Assembly (NCBI GenBank): GCA_023846275.1 | Contig: JAIUJO010000160.1 | Span: 251,809-315,808 of the forward strand | DNA length: 64,000 bases | Direction: 5' to 3' | Origin: Vanilla planifolia | Taxonomy: Eukaryota > Streptophyta > Magnoliopsida > Asparagales > Orchidaceae | In this document: piece by piece, positions 24,055 to 34,760 of the stretch | Layout: the number at the start of each line of letters is the position of its first letter | Numbering within the stretch: the stretch's first letter is position 1 | Notes under the pieces: model-generated | Told to the model about the DNA's origin: nothing | Seen by the model: the letters and a program-made list of their open reading frames with translations, nothing else | Database searches by the model: none | Translations under genes and position numbers: made by a program

Positions 24055-26599
24055 CTTTATATTCTATTAAGAATATCTAAATAATCAAAACATGAATTCA
24101 AAATGAATAGACTTACTCCACAAGCATTATGATAAAAAAATTAGGAAAGTGGGCTTTTAGGAAGAGGATAATGTATTTTCAAAGGCAAAAGCTATGAAAT
24201 GTATTATAATTTTTGGAAAAATAGACTAATTAAAGACAAGAAATTATGTGCTTTCAATGATTATTGAAAGAAATTGTTTTATTACTTACAAGATAGTTGT
24301 CATTATAGTTGTCATAAAACATAACGTACATTTTCGTTTAACCCTAAAAAACATTTTGGCTAGTGGCACTTTTACATGTAAATACGATAAAATCAACATA
24401 GTGGTTCATCCTTAATTATTTCTTAAGGAATTGATAATTTAATACTTAAAAAGAGAAATCAACAAAATAAGGAAAAAGAAAATCTTGTGGACAAGTTATA
24501 ATAACTAGCAGCTTCTTTGGAAGAAAGGAAGCAAAGCTTTGGAGTCATCCAAACATTTTTTAAATTTGAATGATTAAATTGTTAAATGGAGGATTGTTTA
24601 CAAAATAGCCAAAAGCCATTAAGATTTATTTAATGTTAGATTGAAACAATTTAAGTGAATTTCAAAATTAATTTTTAATGTCATGAAATGAATTTCCATA
24701 TGGATATTTTTGTATAAAATCATAAAGAATATTATTTCAAAAAAATAATAATATGGAGGGGAAGTCAAATATCAAAGAAAAAATGAAAAGGAACCTCAAA
24801 TAATTATTCTACATGAATTGGAAGAGCATATATGATAAAAATAAATGCCAAACCATATCAAAATACTTTAATGGAATTACATGGGAATTTTTAAATAAAT
24901 AAAACAAAAGTACCCAATTAGAAACATAATAATTCTTTACCTCAATAAATAGTTCTTGGAGTATTCTTTTATGAAATTGGTCAAAAGGTTTTAGGATGTC
25001 ATTTGCAATAAATGTTTAAGAAATACAAATCTTTCTATGGTTTTTGTTCCAAGGGTTATCTAATAGAAAACTTAATGTAATAAAAAAAGAGAACTTCAAG
25101 ACGAATGCAATCGATAACAAAGATACTATAGCTAGGAGTGAAATAGAAAATTATTGATAAAGTTACAATGAAGGACACAAATCTGATAATTTGGAAGTGC
25201 TATTAACAATGATGAGACTTATTATTGTAAGTTGAGAGTAAATGATTCCATAAATGGATTGAATGGTCGAAAGACATTATAGAATGGAGAGAGTGTCACT
25301 ATCAAATGATGGCTGACAGTTTGATGATCTTTTCAAGAAGTGCTTTATGGTTAATGTATTGTATTTTGGACCCCTAGTTATGATGTTCTTTTGATTATAA
25401 AAACCTTAAGTATTACTAAAGAATTTTCTATTAGAATAATTGTCAATGTTTTGTTAACATCTCAAAGATTGGTTCATTTAGCCATTTCATGAATAAGGGA
25501 TAGATTTATATAAGAAAATTTGATCAGAGTAATTGGAAAGTCAAGAAATAGTTGTTTCAAACACTGCTTTCAAATTGCTTAAAATAGTTTTTCAAAGATG
25601 ACTAAAGTAATGGCTCAATTAATGGCTATGAAATTAGTCGTTATGTAGGATTGACTGGTGCAATTTGCTCAAATATATGAGGTTCTAAATGGTTAAATCA
25701 AAGGCGATTAGATCTTGGCGAACTGATGCAATAGGATGAGATATGAATCATTCGATTCATCATTGGAAAGATGAGAAATATCTCATTCATAAGATTCAAA
25801 CATAGAGAAAGGTGAGTTAATCCAAATTAAGGATAAATTTTTTGAAAGAGCAAAATTAATATAAAATTTTCAATGAAGTTGAACAAGATCTTCGCTATCC
25901 AATTTCAAATTAGAATTAAGTACTCATAGTGGATGAAACACTTATTGTCCAATCAAAGATCGAATGGTGAGAAATAGAGCACATTTTTAGCAGTGGGTGG
26001 CTCGATAAAATTTGGTCTGATATTGTTGAAAAGAAAAGCAGCTTACTGTTTATACTTCCCTTCATGGGTGTATAATTAATTTCTTGCCCCAATCTTATTT
26101 AATATGCACATTAGCTAATTTACTAGCTTATTTTCAACTGGTCTCCCTACTTGAAGCATCCTTGCCAAGTTGAACTTGGTTTGCCCAAGTGCTTCATTGA
26201 AATTTTAGTAATTAACATAAAATTTCTCAAAGATGCATTACATAGGTTTAATCAGAAAAAGGATTAAATGAAAAATGCAATCTTATAAGTTTCTTAAATC
26301 AAGAAAGGATGAACAAGTCAAATGCTTCAAATGGATTAATATAGTGAGATGAATGGAGATGTAACTTATAATCATCGAGCTAACATTCCATTTTATAATA
26401 AAAATATAAAGCTTTCCAAAGTTGATGCATATATTGTTAATTTTTGAAGCTTACCAAACCATTCATGGTGTTTTTGGTGACCATTAATTCACCATATTCA
26501 AAAGTGTTAGATTTGATCACTAAAAATAAATCAGACTCACACTAAACAAATCCATTAGAATAACATATTAAACATTTATAGTTTGACACATCAAACATA
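24053..26599. other. Unassigned; probably includes the 3' LTR of the next copia element
   Basis: Composition resembles retroelement DNA. The right end (below 26,613) should be the 3' LTR of the minus-strand copia element, but its far end could not be found because no matching 5' LTR was recognised. No coding domain was recognised in any frame around 24,160-26,100. Confidence 0.35.
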
Positions 26600-26630
26600 A
26601 GATTAACTTAACAATCTCTTTCTTTTGATG
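26600..26630 (-). other. Candidate polypurine tract and 3' LTR start
   Basis: On the minus strand aaaagaaagagat (26,614-26,626) is followed by TGTTAAGTTAATC. Plant copia elements typically have AAAAGGGGGAGAT immediately before an LTR beginning TGTTAG or TGTT, about 200 bp after the RNase H end, as here. The expected 5' LTR partner was not found above 31,110. Confidence 0.55.
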
Positions 26631-26849
26631 ACTGTAAAATACTAATTTTTAGATAAAAATATATCAAGCAAAAAAACATATATCATTATGATAAGTGGAA
26701 ATAAAAAAGAAAATGTTTTGCTCCCACATAATTCATGCTTTCCTTTACTACATGTTCCTTCTCACTTACTTAAATCATGATAACTATCCCATTTTAATGT
26801 TATAAAATGGCAGGTATAATTTAGAAAACTTTTATTATACCTAATTTTG

Positions 26850-27200
26850 TCTTATGATTTGAAATTGATCGATTGGCAGGATGTTTGTGATTATGTCTAC
26901 TAATTTGATTTTGGTAGGAACATATGTGAATTTTACTATGCTTTTAGCTACTTGATGACTAATAAAGTGGTATCCTTTACAATGTGTTGGCTTCTAAAAT
27001 GATGAACTTAGTTTTTTGCTAAAGCCAAGGAAGTAGTATTATCTATTCTAATCGGAACATGCAAGAGATCTAAACAATAATCTTAAAATTGTTGTCTCAA
27101 ACATAACACTTGAGCAAAACAACTTTTGTTCACTATATACTTGACTTTTGTGGCCAATATGGCTATGCAATTTTTTCTTCTTTCTTGACTAGGAAATTAA
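26850..27200 (-). pseudogene. copia RNase H domain (broken)
   Basis: The minus strand reads AKYIVNKSCFAQVLCLRQQF (27,086-27,150), matching EAEY-x-x-x-SCCAQ-x-LW-x-KQQL, then DYCLDLLHVPIRIDNTTSLA (27,020-27,085), matching DYGL-x-L-x-x-VPI-x-CDNTSAI. Degenerate text to about 26,862 ends in TSCQSINF, the position of ADIFTKPL. Stops are few in the first half and dense in the second. The plus-strand frame at 27,110-27,295 is an antisense shadow. Confidence 0.85.
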
Positions 27201-27359
27201 AATATTTCCTAGTAATTAACATGCACCTGAGGTTCTTTCTTATCTTCCTTAGAGCTTGCAATGTTTTAATCTATAAAACTTATAAGATCTCATGAATGAA
27301 CATTTTTATGATGTCTTGAACTTATGTTAATTATACATTCTACATATTTGAAGATCAAT

Positions 27360-27930
27360 TTAGCCACCTTAGATGGCTTTCCATAGGATTTTGTTGGAAT
27401 CTAGCACATAAGCTAACACTAAATAAGATGTGCAATCTACTAATCATAAAATATAATAAAGATCAAACAAGTTCTTCATAAACTTTTTTATTATTGTGTT
27501 TCTTAATTTCATCTAAATCTAAATACAATGACTGATTCATTAGAATCTTCTTATGCTTCATATTTCATATTCAAACTTCTTGAATAAATATTTTAAATAC
27601 TTAGGTTATAAAAAACAAATCTTATCTTTCATTACATAGTTTGTAACCCAAAGAAGAAATTCATCTCACCCATTATACTTATCTCAAACTCCCATGTGGT
27701 TAAATCACTAAGTTCCTTAAGCATACTTTCATTTATGCTTCTAAAAGTTTTGTAATCAGCATAAACTTGTACAAGCAAGAAATGATTTTTTACAGATTTT
27801 AAGAATATTGTGTTATCTATTTTTCCTTTCCTAAAATCACTATCAACTATATAATTTGTCAATCTATGATATCATGAATGAGGAGCTTACTTAAGGCCAT
27901 AAAATGCCTTCTTAAGCTTATATACATAAT
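27360..27930 (-). pseudogene. copia reverse transcriptase (broken)
   Basis: YVYKLKKAFYGLK (27,890-27,929) matches the VYKLKKALYGLKQAPRAWY motif. The 76-codon open frame at 27,862-27,632 is real homology: it has FRKGKIDNTIFLKS, LLVQVYADYKTFRSINE, and MGEMNFFFGLQ. In this copy the catalytic YVDD is YADY, so both catalytic Asp positions are affected (one replaced by Tyr, the motif shifted), predicting no activity. A further block, ILFSVSLCARFQQNPMESHL (27,366-27,430), is an excellent match to the DI-x-FSV-x-LCARFQ-x-x-P-x-ESHL segment before RNase H. Confidence 0.9.
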
Positions 27931-28149
27931 GATCATCTGCATGGGTCCCAAAATATAGTTGTTGTTCAACACACATTTGTTCTTGTATTATCTTATTTTA
28001 AAATTGATATTTTGCATCTATTTCAAATAATCTAAAATTCTTATGACATGAAAATGCAAAGAGAATTCTAATGACCCCTAATTTTATTACCAATATGAAT
28101 GAGTCCTCAAAACATATACCATCAACTTGGTTATAACCTTTAGCAATAA

Positions 28150-29260
28150 TAGGTCAAGCTTTGTTTCCAACGATCACTCTATTTTAAAAAATATCTAATT
28201 TATTTTTAAATATCCATTTGGTCCCCATCACTTGTTTATTACTAAACGTTTGAACTAGTTCCCACAATTTTTTTCTCTCAAACTAATTTTACTCTTCTTT
28301 TATTACTTAAACCTAATAGTCAACCTTATGGGCTTCTTCTTTAGGTACTAGTTTTGTGAAAGATACAAATACACTGTTATCAATTTCTCACATTCAGGCT
28401 CTACTGCTAAATCCTTTGTTAACTTCTAGTTTAATTGATTTTATTTAATGTGAATCTTGGATTTAGAGTATCCACATTGTAAACATTGCGCTTTCCTTAA
28501 AGAAGAGTATGCCTTGAAAATTTCTAGTCATACCTTTCCATCAAACTTGTTCAAGTTGATTCTTTCATTACGAAAGTTATGCATGAAAGTAGCTAACACT
28601 GAATTTCTTATTTTTAAATAACTCTTAAATAGATTTCCTTAAATATTGGCCTTTAATTAATTCTATTTTTTGTATAACAAGTTTTGTTTATTTCCTTAGC
28701 CCAAACATATATTGGTAGGTTGTTTTCCATTGACATAGTTCTGTCCATCTCTTCTAAGGTCTTATTTTTTTCTTTCTACAAAGTCATTTTGTTGATGTGA
28801 ATAAGGATAACTAATTTGATGCACTCAACTTTAAACTCGTTGATATTATGACTTTGAATATAACTTAAATTGAGATAGCATTTCTCTTCTATCACTTTTA
28901 TTAAATTAAAAATGATTTTGAATGCCACACTCTATTGCTTAAGAAATACAATGTACTTATATCTAGAAGAATAATTAATAATAAAAATTCTATTTTTCTC
29001 CTCTAAAATTCTATTTCTTTGTATGTCTAAAAAAGTATAAATAAACTATAACTAATGGTCTATTAGTTGTTAAGTAATTTTTAGGTTTAAAAGATTTATT
29101 TATCTTGCCTTCCTTTTTTGCATGATTCATACATTTTCAACTAGTTTTGCTTGGCTTAATAAGAATTCTAACTACAGCTATGTTGCTTTTTTTCTTTAAT
29201 GTAGAACATCTTATGTGGCCAATTCTACTTATGTTCTTCTTAGACTTTTCTTCAAGTGTT
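28150..29260 (-). pseudogene. copia integrase (broken)
   Basis: Near 29,100-29,140 the minus strand reads YESCKKGRQDK, the CD-x-CQKGKQ end of the zinc-binding domain, followed near 29,030-29,075 by NNRPLVIVYLYFF for TSRPLELLHMDLFGP. FVERKK (28,770-28,800) stands for GVVERKNRTL. Then RPIFKEIYLRVI parallels RPIFKKTPYELW, and NERINLNKFDGKV with IFKAYSS parallels the NLGKFD-x-K-x-DEGIFLGYS segment. In a live element this enzyme inserts the cDNA. Stops occur about every 10-20 codons. Confidence 0.82.
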
Positions 29261-29279
29261 ACCTATCTATTTAGATAGT

Positions 29280-29345
29280 GTCTTATTGAGATAAACTTTG
29301 GTAGCTCTTTAGTCATATGTCTTCAGCTTTGATTATCCAACTCTC
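29280..29345 (-). pseudogene. copia aspartic protease active-site region
   Basis: In one minus-strand frame this reads LDNQS, a stop, then RHMTKELPKFISIRH. This is the W-x-LDSGCSRHMTGD-x-x-x-FISI signature of copia protease, with DSG changed to DNQ, and it lies between the gag knuckle and the integrase as expected. The flanking protease body is not resolvable by eye. Confidence 0.75.
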
Positions 29346-29609
29346 AAGAGCTAGATTTTAATTTTTTTCTCCATACATAGTTACATAAATTGCAAAATTT
29401 TTATTAAATATTCATAAAATGTAAGTTTTGTCTTACTTTATTGCATGCATCAATTCAAAATGTATTACTTCTAACTTATAATCCTCCAAAAATACTATAT
29501 CTCTATATAACAGTTATGAACGCAACTTATTTTAAATTCTATATACTTTTGCCTTAGGAAGCCAAGCAAGCTTGGCGTAGTCACTTGAAACAAGGTTTTG
29601 AACTAAAAA

Positions 29610-30060
29610 AAATTTTCTCAATTTGACAATCCTTAAGAGTATGACCTTTTCTACAACTATAAAAGTATGTAATATCTGAAATGTTAAGCATATTAAGCAA
29701 TCACGCATTTATTTTTAGAAAAATAAACATCATTAGAAACATTAGAAAAGTTTACATGTTGAATAGAATAAATTTTTACTTTCCAACTCATAATTTCTTT
29801 TTTTAAAGAAGTATTCTCAATCATCATGGAATCATTTTCATCACTTAATTTATTTGTAATCTCTCATAGTAAAATATAAAAGAAATTATTTATTTCTTTG
29901 TAAAATGTTTTTAAATTTTTATGCATAAATGTTAAAGAAGTTAAAACACTAATGGCTTCTATGTAATTATTTCCAAAAACATCACAAGACAATGAGCTAA
30001 TCTCAATTTTTTATTCTTCACTCGATGCACTTGATTCATCATCATTTGCTATGAAGCAGG
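29610..30060 (-). pseudogene. copia gag C-terminus with CCHC knuckle
   Basis: The minus strand reads CFIANDDESSASSEE (30,010-30,060), the acidic CFMA-x-x-DE segment after the gag core, and later TYFYSCRKGHTLKDC (29,625-29,672), the C-x-x-C-x-x-x-GH-x-x-x-x-C knuckle with its first Cys changed to Tyr. The region between is low-complexity and Lys-rich on the minus strand. Confidence 0.75.
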
Positions 30061-30399
30061 TAATTCCGACCTCTTCAGTATTTGAAGTTATGAAGTCTAA
30101 TTCTTCTTAAGCAACGAAGTAGCTTGAAAATCTTTCTTCTTTTTCATTCTCTTCTTTTTCTTTATCCATTTTTGATGTATTTGAATTATGGATAATTTTG
30201 TATAATATAACAGATTTCACTACAATCATAGTATCTTTGCGTCTTCATCTCCTCCATTCTCTTTTTTGTACAAAAAATGTTTGTCAAATTTTTATCTAAG
30301 CCCTTATCATGAAAATTTACCTTTTAATCCAAGTCCATAGAAAAGATAGATATTGTACCAATTAGGCATAAAAGATAATGGTTCGTTTTACCTTGCGCT

Positions 30400-30900
30400 T
30401 TGCTTTGCTATTACATCGAGGCCTCCTTTTTAACTCTTCTATTCATCTAAATTTCTATTGTTAATAATTCTTTAAGTAAATCATCCAACATGAGCTTACT
30501 ATGTCTTTCGTTACCTTTGTTGTTGAGGCAAGCGGATCATACGCATTGGATGGAATCATTGCTACTTTTCATACAATATTTATATTATGAAGTACTTTTC
30601 TAAGATTTTCTAATCTGTTCGTAATATTAGTAAATCAGATAAACATCTTATTTATAGTTTATCGAAAATTTATTTTGAAGATCTCAAAGTCATGTGTAAG
30701 AAAATTTATCTACATTTTTTAACTTACAAAGTACCTTCAAAAGTTGTTTCTAAACTTTTCCTAACTTTATGTATGATTTAAAAGTTCTTAACTTGATTAA
30801 ATTTAGTTGAAGATAAGCCACGATGAAGGTAGTTGTTATGGCATATAATTATGTCATTCTCCTTTGATTAGTACTTAGTACACTAAATACCTTGATTTCA
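30400..30900 (-). pseudogene. copia gag core
   Basis: Minus-strand blocks read AITTTFIVAYLQLNLIKL (30,795-30,850), KLRTFKSYIKLGKV, HDFEIFKINFR (30,670-30,705), FTNITNRLENLRKVLHNINI (30,580-30,640), KVAMIPSNAYDPLASTTKV and LDDLLKELLTIEI. They reproduce in order the gag segments A-x-x-AL-x-x-L-x-x-x-EF-x-R-x-x, YE-x-FKM-x-x-x-E-T-I-x-x-MYTRFT-x-I-x-NGLK-x-LG-x-x-Y-T-x-x-x-x-VRKILRSLP-x-x-W-x-x-KVTAI and L-x-x-LIGSLMT-x-E. The start near 31,110 is inferred from a weak WK-x-RM-x-x-F segment. Confidence 0.8.
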
Positions 30901-31110
30901 TTTGTACATGATTCTTAAAATAAATTATATAATTTTGTGAGCACTTTCTAATATATTAAGTCAATTGATTGGGTTAGAACTCTAAATCTATCTTCCAAAT
31001 ATTAATAAAATTTATCTTTAAATACTAACAGAATGATTGAAGAATACCATCATCTAAGCGAAAGGGTAACCAAACAAAATATGATTAGATGGACTTATTT
31101 GATGGAGAAA

Positions 31111-32889
31111 TTACACCAAAACTCTTCAAAAAGTTCGAGTTCAACATATAACTCACAAATCCATATTTAATTAAACATGAATGTACTGACAATAGAGAAA
31201 GTACTTTAGAGCAAATCAGGGGTACCTAACTCCAAACAATATGCTAATTATGTAGAGAAGGAAAACTGATAGAAAGAATTAATGATCTAGTATTCATGTA
31301 ATATAGGAGTTAAACCTGCATCTATTTCATGTGATTGTAATTTGAATTGTGGTGGTTATTTTGCCGTCAAATTGCACAATTATGTAATGAAATAATTGTA
31401 TTCACACCCACCTTTATACATATAATTACATTTGTCATCTAATGGCATAAATTTGTGATCGAAACATCAGATCCTAACTCAAATATAGTAGTCCAGATGA
31501 AATCCTAATTTGTAATTAGTGCTTGTTTAGTCCAGTTATCTAATCATGTATTTTGGAATAAAGAGGTTAAAGAGGCTTCTAATGGAGCAGCTAAAACGTA
31601 GCAGCTCTTTAATAGTTCTTTTGAGCTACTAAGATTTTTTAATTTATTATTTTTTACTAATTAATCAATTTGGAAAATATTTCTAAGCATTAAAGTTATA
31701 TATAAATAGGTGAATTCATAAACAATTTAAGTAATAAAATTTTTTATAAAATTTGAAGAAAAAGTTTCATGTAGTGACGTTCAAGTTATTAGCATCTAGT
31801 GCTCATTCTCACTTCCTTACATTGTGTCTTCCAATCATTGAAGTCTTAGTCACTACTTTTTTATCAATTCAATGAAGTTATTAGTTTTCTTTATTTTTAA
31901 TAGATTCAATTAAAACACTTTTAGCTCATTAATTTTTTTAATTATTGGTTCTTTTTGCATTAATTTCAATTTTGTGTCAATGAATTATTTTATTTATTTT
32001 TCAAATTTATTTTGTTATAAGAGAAAAGTAGCTTATTTCTATTGTTTCACTATTGTAAGGGTTTTAGGTAATCATCTTATAGTGAAAGGGTTATACTTAT
32101 TGCTATATTTTTACTTGATCTTTATTAGTGGTAAGTGTAGACTTGATTTTAAATCAAAATACTTAATAATCATTTAAGTATTTATTTTTTTAATTTTTTT
32201 TAATTTTCATTAGTAATTTTCATTAAAATTTTCTATTTAAGAAAATCAATTTATTTTAAAATAGAATTAATTAGTTTTAAAAGAAAAGTAACATTTGGTA
32301 ATATCCAATTTTAAAGATGTACTCAAGTTCATTAACAACTTAGTTTAAACCGTTTCTTTAAATTTTCTTTTAAGGAATCAAAAATTTTATTTGAACAAAC
32401 TCATGCTCATCTTGCTAAAACCACACAACATGGAGTGCATTTAGAACTATATAAATCATTTTAGTATTTTAGTTATCTTTCTTTGTTGTAAGACAAGAAA
32501 AGAACAAATGATCATTCAATGAATTTGTGTTAGCTTAATAGTGGACTAGATAGTAAAATTTGAACATAGAGTTGAATTAGAATGTGGATGAATTTGATGC
32601 TACATGCTTATGATTGTTGTTCCTCACAAATGTAATGGTTCAAAATATTTGATCAAATTGTTGTATGGCTTAATAGATTACTTGATAAAATATTTTTAGC
32701 ACAATCTAGTTAGTCAAGGATGATTTAAGTAATTTAAATAAAACAAGATAAGCACATTGTAATGTTACTAAAAGAAACACATGAACAAAGAGCTTAAAAT
32801 GTGATGGACACATCGAAGAAAAAAGTAACATGTGCATTATTATCATGATTTCTAAAAAATACTGGTGGTATAAAACGAAAACCCTTACT
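31111..32889. other. Unassigned between copia and gypsy remnants
   Basis: The 5' LTR of the copia element and the missing 3' half of the gypsy element would both be expected here, but I could delimit neither. No convincing copia PBS was found. The plus-strand 67-codon frame at 31,974-32,177 is Phe/Tyr-rich, matches nothing I know and is probably chance. Confidence 0.35.
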
Positions 32890-33330
32890 AGTCACTAAGC
32901 AAAGTATAATATAATAATATTAACTTTAGAGATCTACTTTATAAAATATGGTGGCTCCAACTATTTGAACTAGCAAATTGTAGAGCATATCAATTGGAAA
33001 TCTTACTTAATCATTATTTTGTTAATGACATGACTATCTATGTACATCCACCATGTTTCACCATTTTTTGGAGAAAACAAATTGAGGCTAGCACATGCTC
33101 TAATACTTTTCATAAAAAATTTATATTGATATGGCTCATTTACAAATCAAATAAGTTCTACTTGAGACAATACATTTAATTAATAATTTACTGAATATGA
33201 TGGTGAAATGTTAGGAAATAGATCTATAACATGCTGAATATCTTATAATAACTAGAGTGTGTTTAGTCAGTCATTAGAAAACTCCTTCACAAATTCCTTT
33301 AACAACAATTAGACCATGGGTGGTGGGGTG
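32890..33330 (-). pseudogene. gypsy reverse transcriptase N-terminal part (broken)
   Basis: LLKEFVKEFSND (33,270-33,312), then DIQHVIDLFPNISPSYSVNY (33,185-33,245), reproduce the LL-x-EF-x-DVFP-x-(D/E)-LP and (D/E)IQH-x-IDL-x-PG-x-x-x-P-x-x-x-x-Y segments. SPKNGETWWMYIDSHVINKI (33,015-33,076) is the [20 protein letters not shown] motif. A last block resembling IFSKIDLRSGYHQI ends near 32,890. The plus-strand 61-codon frame 32,994-33,179 is its antisense shadow. Confidence 0.85.
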
Positions 33331-33519
33331 GTTATACTAATAATGGCTTCCTGAATTGTTACAAACTAGATAACTTTACCACTGGTTATATCCCTCACAA
33401 TCTTAATTAGTGAAATGACAAATTACTTTTTCTTTCTCTTTATCTTCTTTTTGTAGTATTTTGGTTAGAAATTAATTTTGAGGGAGGAAAATGGTATTTT
33501 GTGATCCTTACTCCTTGTT

Positions 33520-33830
33520 ATCTAAAAGTATAGGTATTTGCTTTTCCATTTAAAGTAACATCTCAATTGAATAACCAAGGTATTTCTCAAATAAGACCAC
33601 CTAATTATATTGGGAAAACATTACATCATAATTACTTGAAATATTGACAAAACTTGAAAGCAATGCAATAATTGTTTTTGTAGAAATTGATGTTTTGTTG
33701 ATTGAAGATACTATGTATAGTGGAGGTGGTCTATGAATGTGAAACCTATCTTTTTGGTAGCATTCTCTGATATAACAAAGATACAACTATTGCTATCCAT
33801 AATGATCTTACTAGGTTGTTCTTTAATTCT
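33520..33830 (-). pseudogene. gypsy aspartic protease (broken)
   Basis: The minus strand reads KIIMDSNSCIFVIS (33,777-33,815), the counterpart of IIDSGSCTNV, with the catalytic DSG changed to DSN. The 61-codon minus frame at 33,601-33,786 overlaps the domain but is out of register for part of it. Further on, IIRWSYLRNTLVIQLRCYF resembles the II-x-M-x-x-(C/G)HILLGRPWQFDR region only weakly. Confidence 0.65.
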
Positions 33831-34029
33831 AATGGAGTATAAAAGATTTTAGTTTGCCAACAAATATTACTTATTCCTAGTGTAATCAAACTACATCTCA
33901 CAATAATTACAGGTGGTGTAATATATTAAATTCTTTATTTTAGTAGTTGTAAGTCCACTCCAACATCCTCATCTATCTATATATCCTCATTTTTCTTAAC
34001 CTTAATACATTCTTTTATTCCTTCTTTTT

Positions 34030-34760
34030 ATGTTTATGTGTAGGGCTCCCTTAGGATATTTTGTTATGACATGCCCTTCTTATGACAAAGATAACACTCT
34101 ACTCTAGAAGTTGTAGATGGTTTATCCATGAGTTGAATTCAATGAGTTAATAGTATTAGTGAAGAGATAGAGTTTGTTCCTATAGTACAAGTAGTAGAAT
34201 AGTAGAAGTAGTGATATGAATTTTTGGGTGTGAAGTGGTCAAAGGAATCTAACTCTTATAAGTAATTGATATTCTAAATCATAAGCTACTTTATATGCCT
34301 TTTCTAAACTAATACTAATTATCAGGGATAACTAAATTGAATACTCTCTCAGCCTAACTCAAAATAAAAATAATTTTACTTGATCTAGCTCCAAGGCACC
34401 ACATTAAAGCATATAATCCTCAAATTTAGCAATTTATTTGTTAGAAGTCTTTGAACCTTAGGATAAATGATGTGATTTATCCAAAAGTTCATCAAAAAAA
34501 GAATTGAGCAAAATTTAGCTTGCAAGGACATTGATTTCTTTCCATGATTAAGGTAAAGCATGCTTATCAAAAAATTACTTTTTTAATATGTGAATAAATA
34601 CTATAGTATGTGATATGATACTAAGCTTTTGAAAATTGGTACTTTTGATATTTACTGAGATCATATCATTTAAAATAATGTTGTATTCTCATTTTTCAAA
34701 TTTGATTTGCTTAAGGGTCTAAACTACCATCAAATGTTGCAACTCTTATTTTAACCATGT
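34030..34760 (-). pseudogene. gypsy gag with CCHC knuckle (broken)
   Basis: MVKIRVATFDGSLDP (34,716-34,760) matches the (I/V)K-x-x-x-P-x-FDG-x-LDP opening of plant gypsy gag. HYFKXYDLSKYQKYQFSKA matches the MEDYF-x-WYDMSDE-x-KVRFAKM segment. YMLXCGALELDQVKLFLF (34,376-34,440) and SLEKAYKVAYDLE (34,270-34,310) match the M-x-RC-x-x-x-E-x-x-x-x-x-x-RF and (S/T)LE-x-AY-x-x-A-x-DLE segments. ECYLCHKKGM (34,080-34,110) is the knuckle, with its His changed to Met. X marks stops. The 61-codon frame at 34,385-34,570 is mostly out of frame with this homology. Confidence 0.8.

Larger units (their letters stand above)
26600..31110 (-). mobile_element. Decayed but nearly complete Ty1/copia element
   Basis: Reading the minus strand from about 31,110 down, all parts of a copia polyprotein appear in order: gag with its central helical region (30,900-30,400), an acidic stretch and CCHC knuckle (30,060-29,610), protease (29,345-29,280), integrase (29,260-28,150), reverse transcriptase (27,930-27,360), RNase H (27,200-26,850) and a candidate polypurine tract (26,614-26,626) leading to a 3' LTR that starts TGTTAAG. 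Length (about 4.5 kb internal) fits the family. Stops and frameshifts are frequent throughout and catalytic residues are changed. The gag type (DDES-rich C-terminus before the knuckle) is common in plant copia lineages; I cannot assign the lineage further. Confidence 0.87.
32890..34760 (-). mobile_element. Decayed Ty3/gypsy element, gag to N-terminal reverse transcriptase
   Basis: Reading down the minus strand: retrotransposon gag domain (34,757-34,270), CCHC knuckle (34,110-34,066), aspartic protease (33,830-33,520) and the linker and first third of reverse transcriptase (33,330-32,890). Protease directly followed by reverse transcriptase is the gypsy order and separates it from the neighbouring copia elements. 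The catalytic palm, RNase H and integrase are not recognisable below 32,890, so the element looks truncated or decayed beyond recognition. LTRs not found. Stops are dense. Confidence 0.82.

Noticed and set aside
31195-31245. PBS for the copia element (minus strand GGTACCCCTGATTTGCTC)
   Set aside because: Only GGTA agrees with the usual TGGTATCAGAGC start; too weak, and no LTR end precedes it.
32994-33179. 61-codon plus-strand open frame as a gene
   Set aside because: Antisense to a clear gypsy reverse transcriptase motif on the minus strand.
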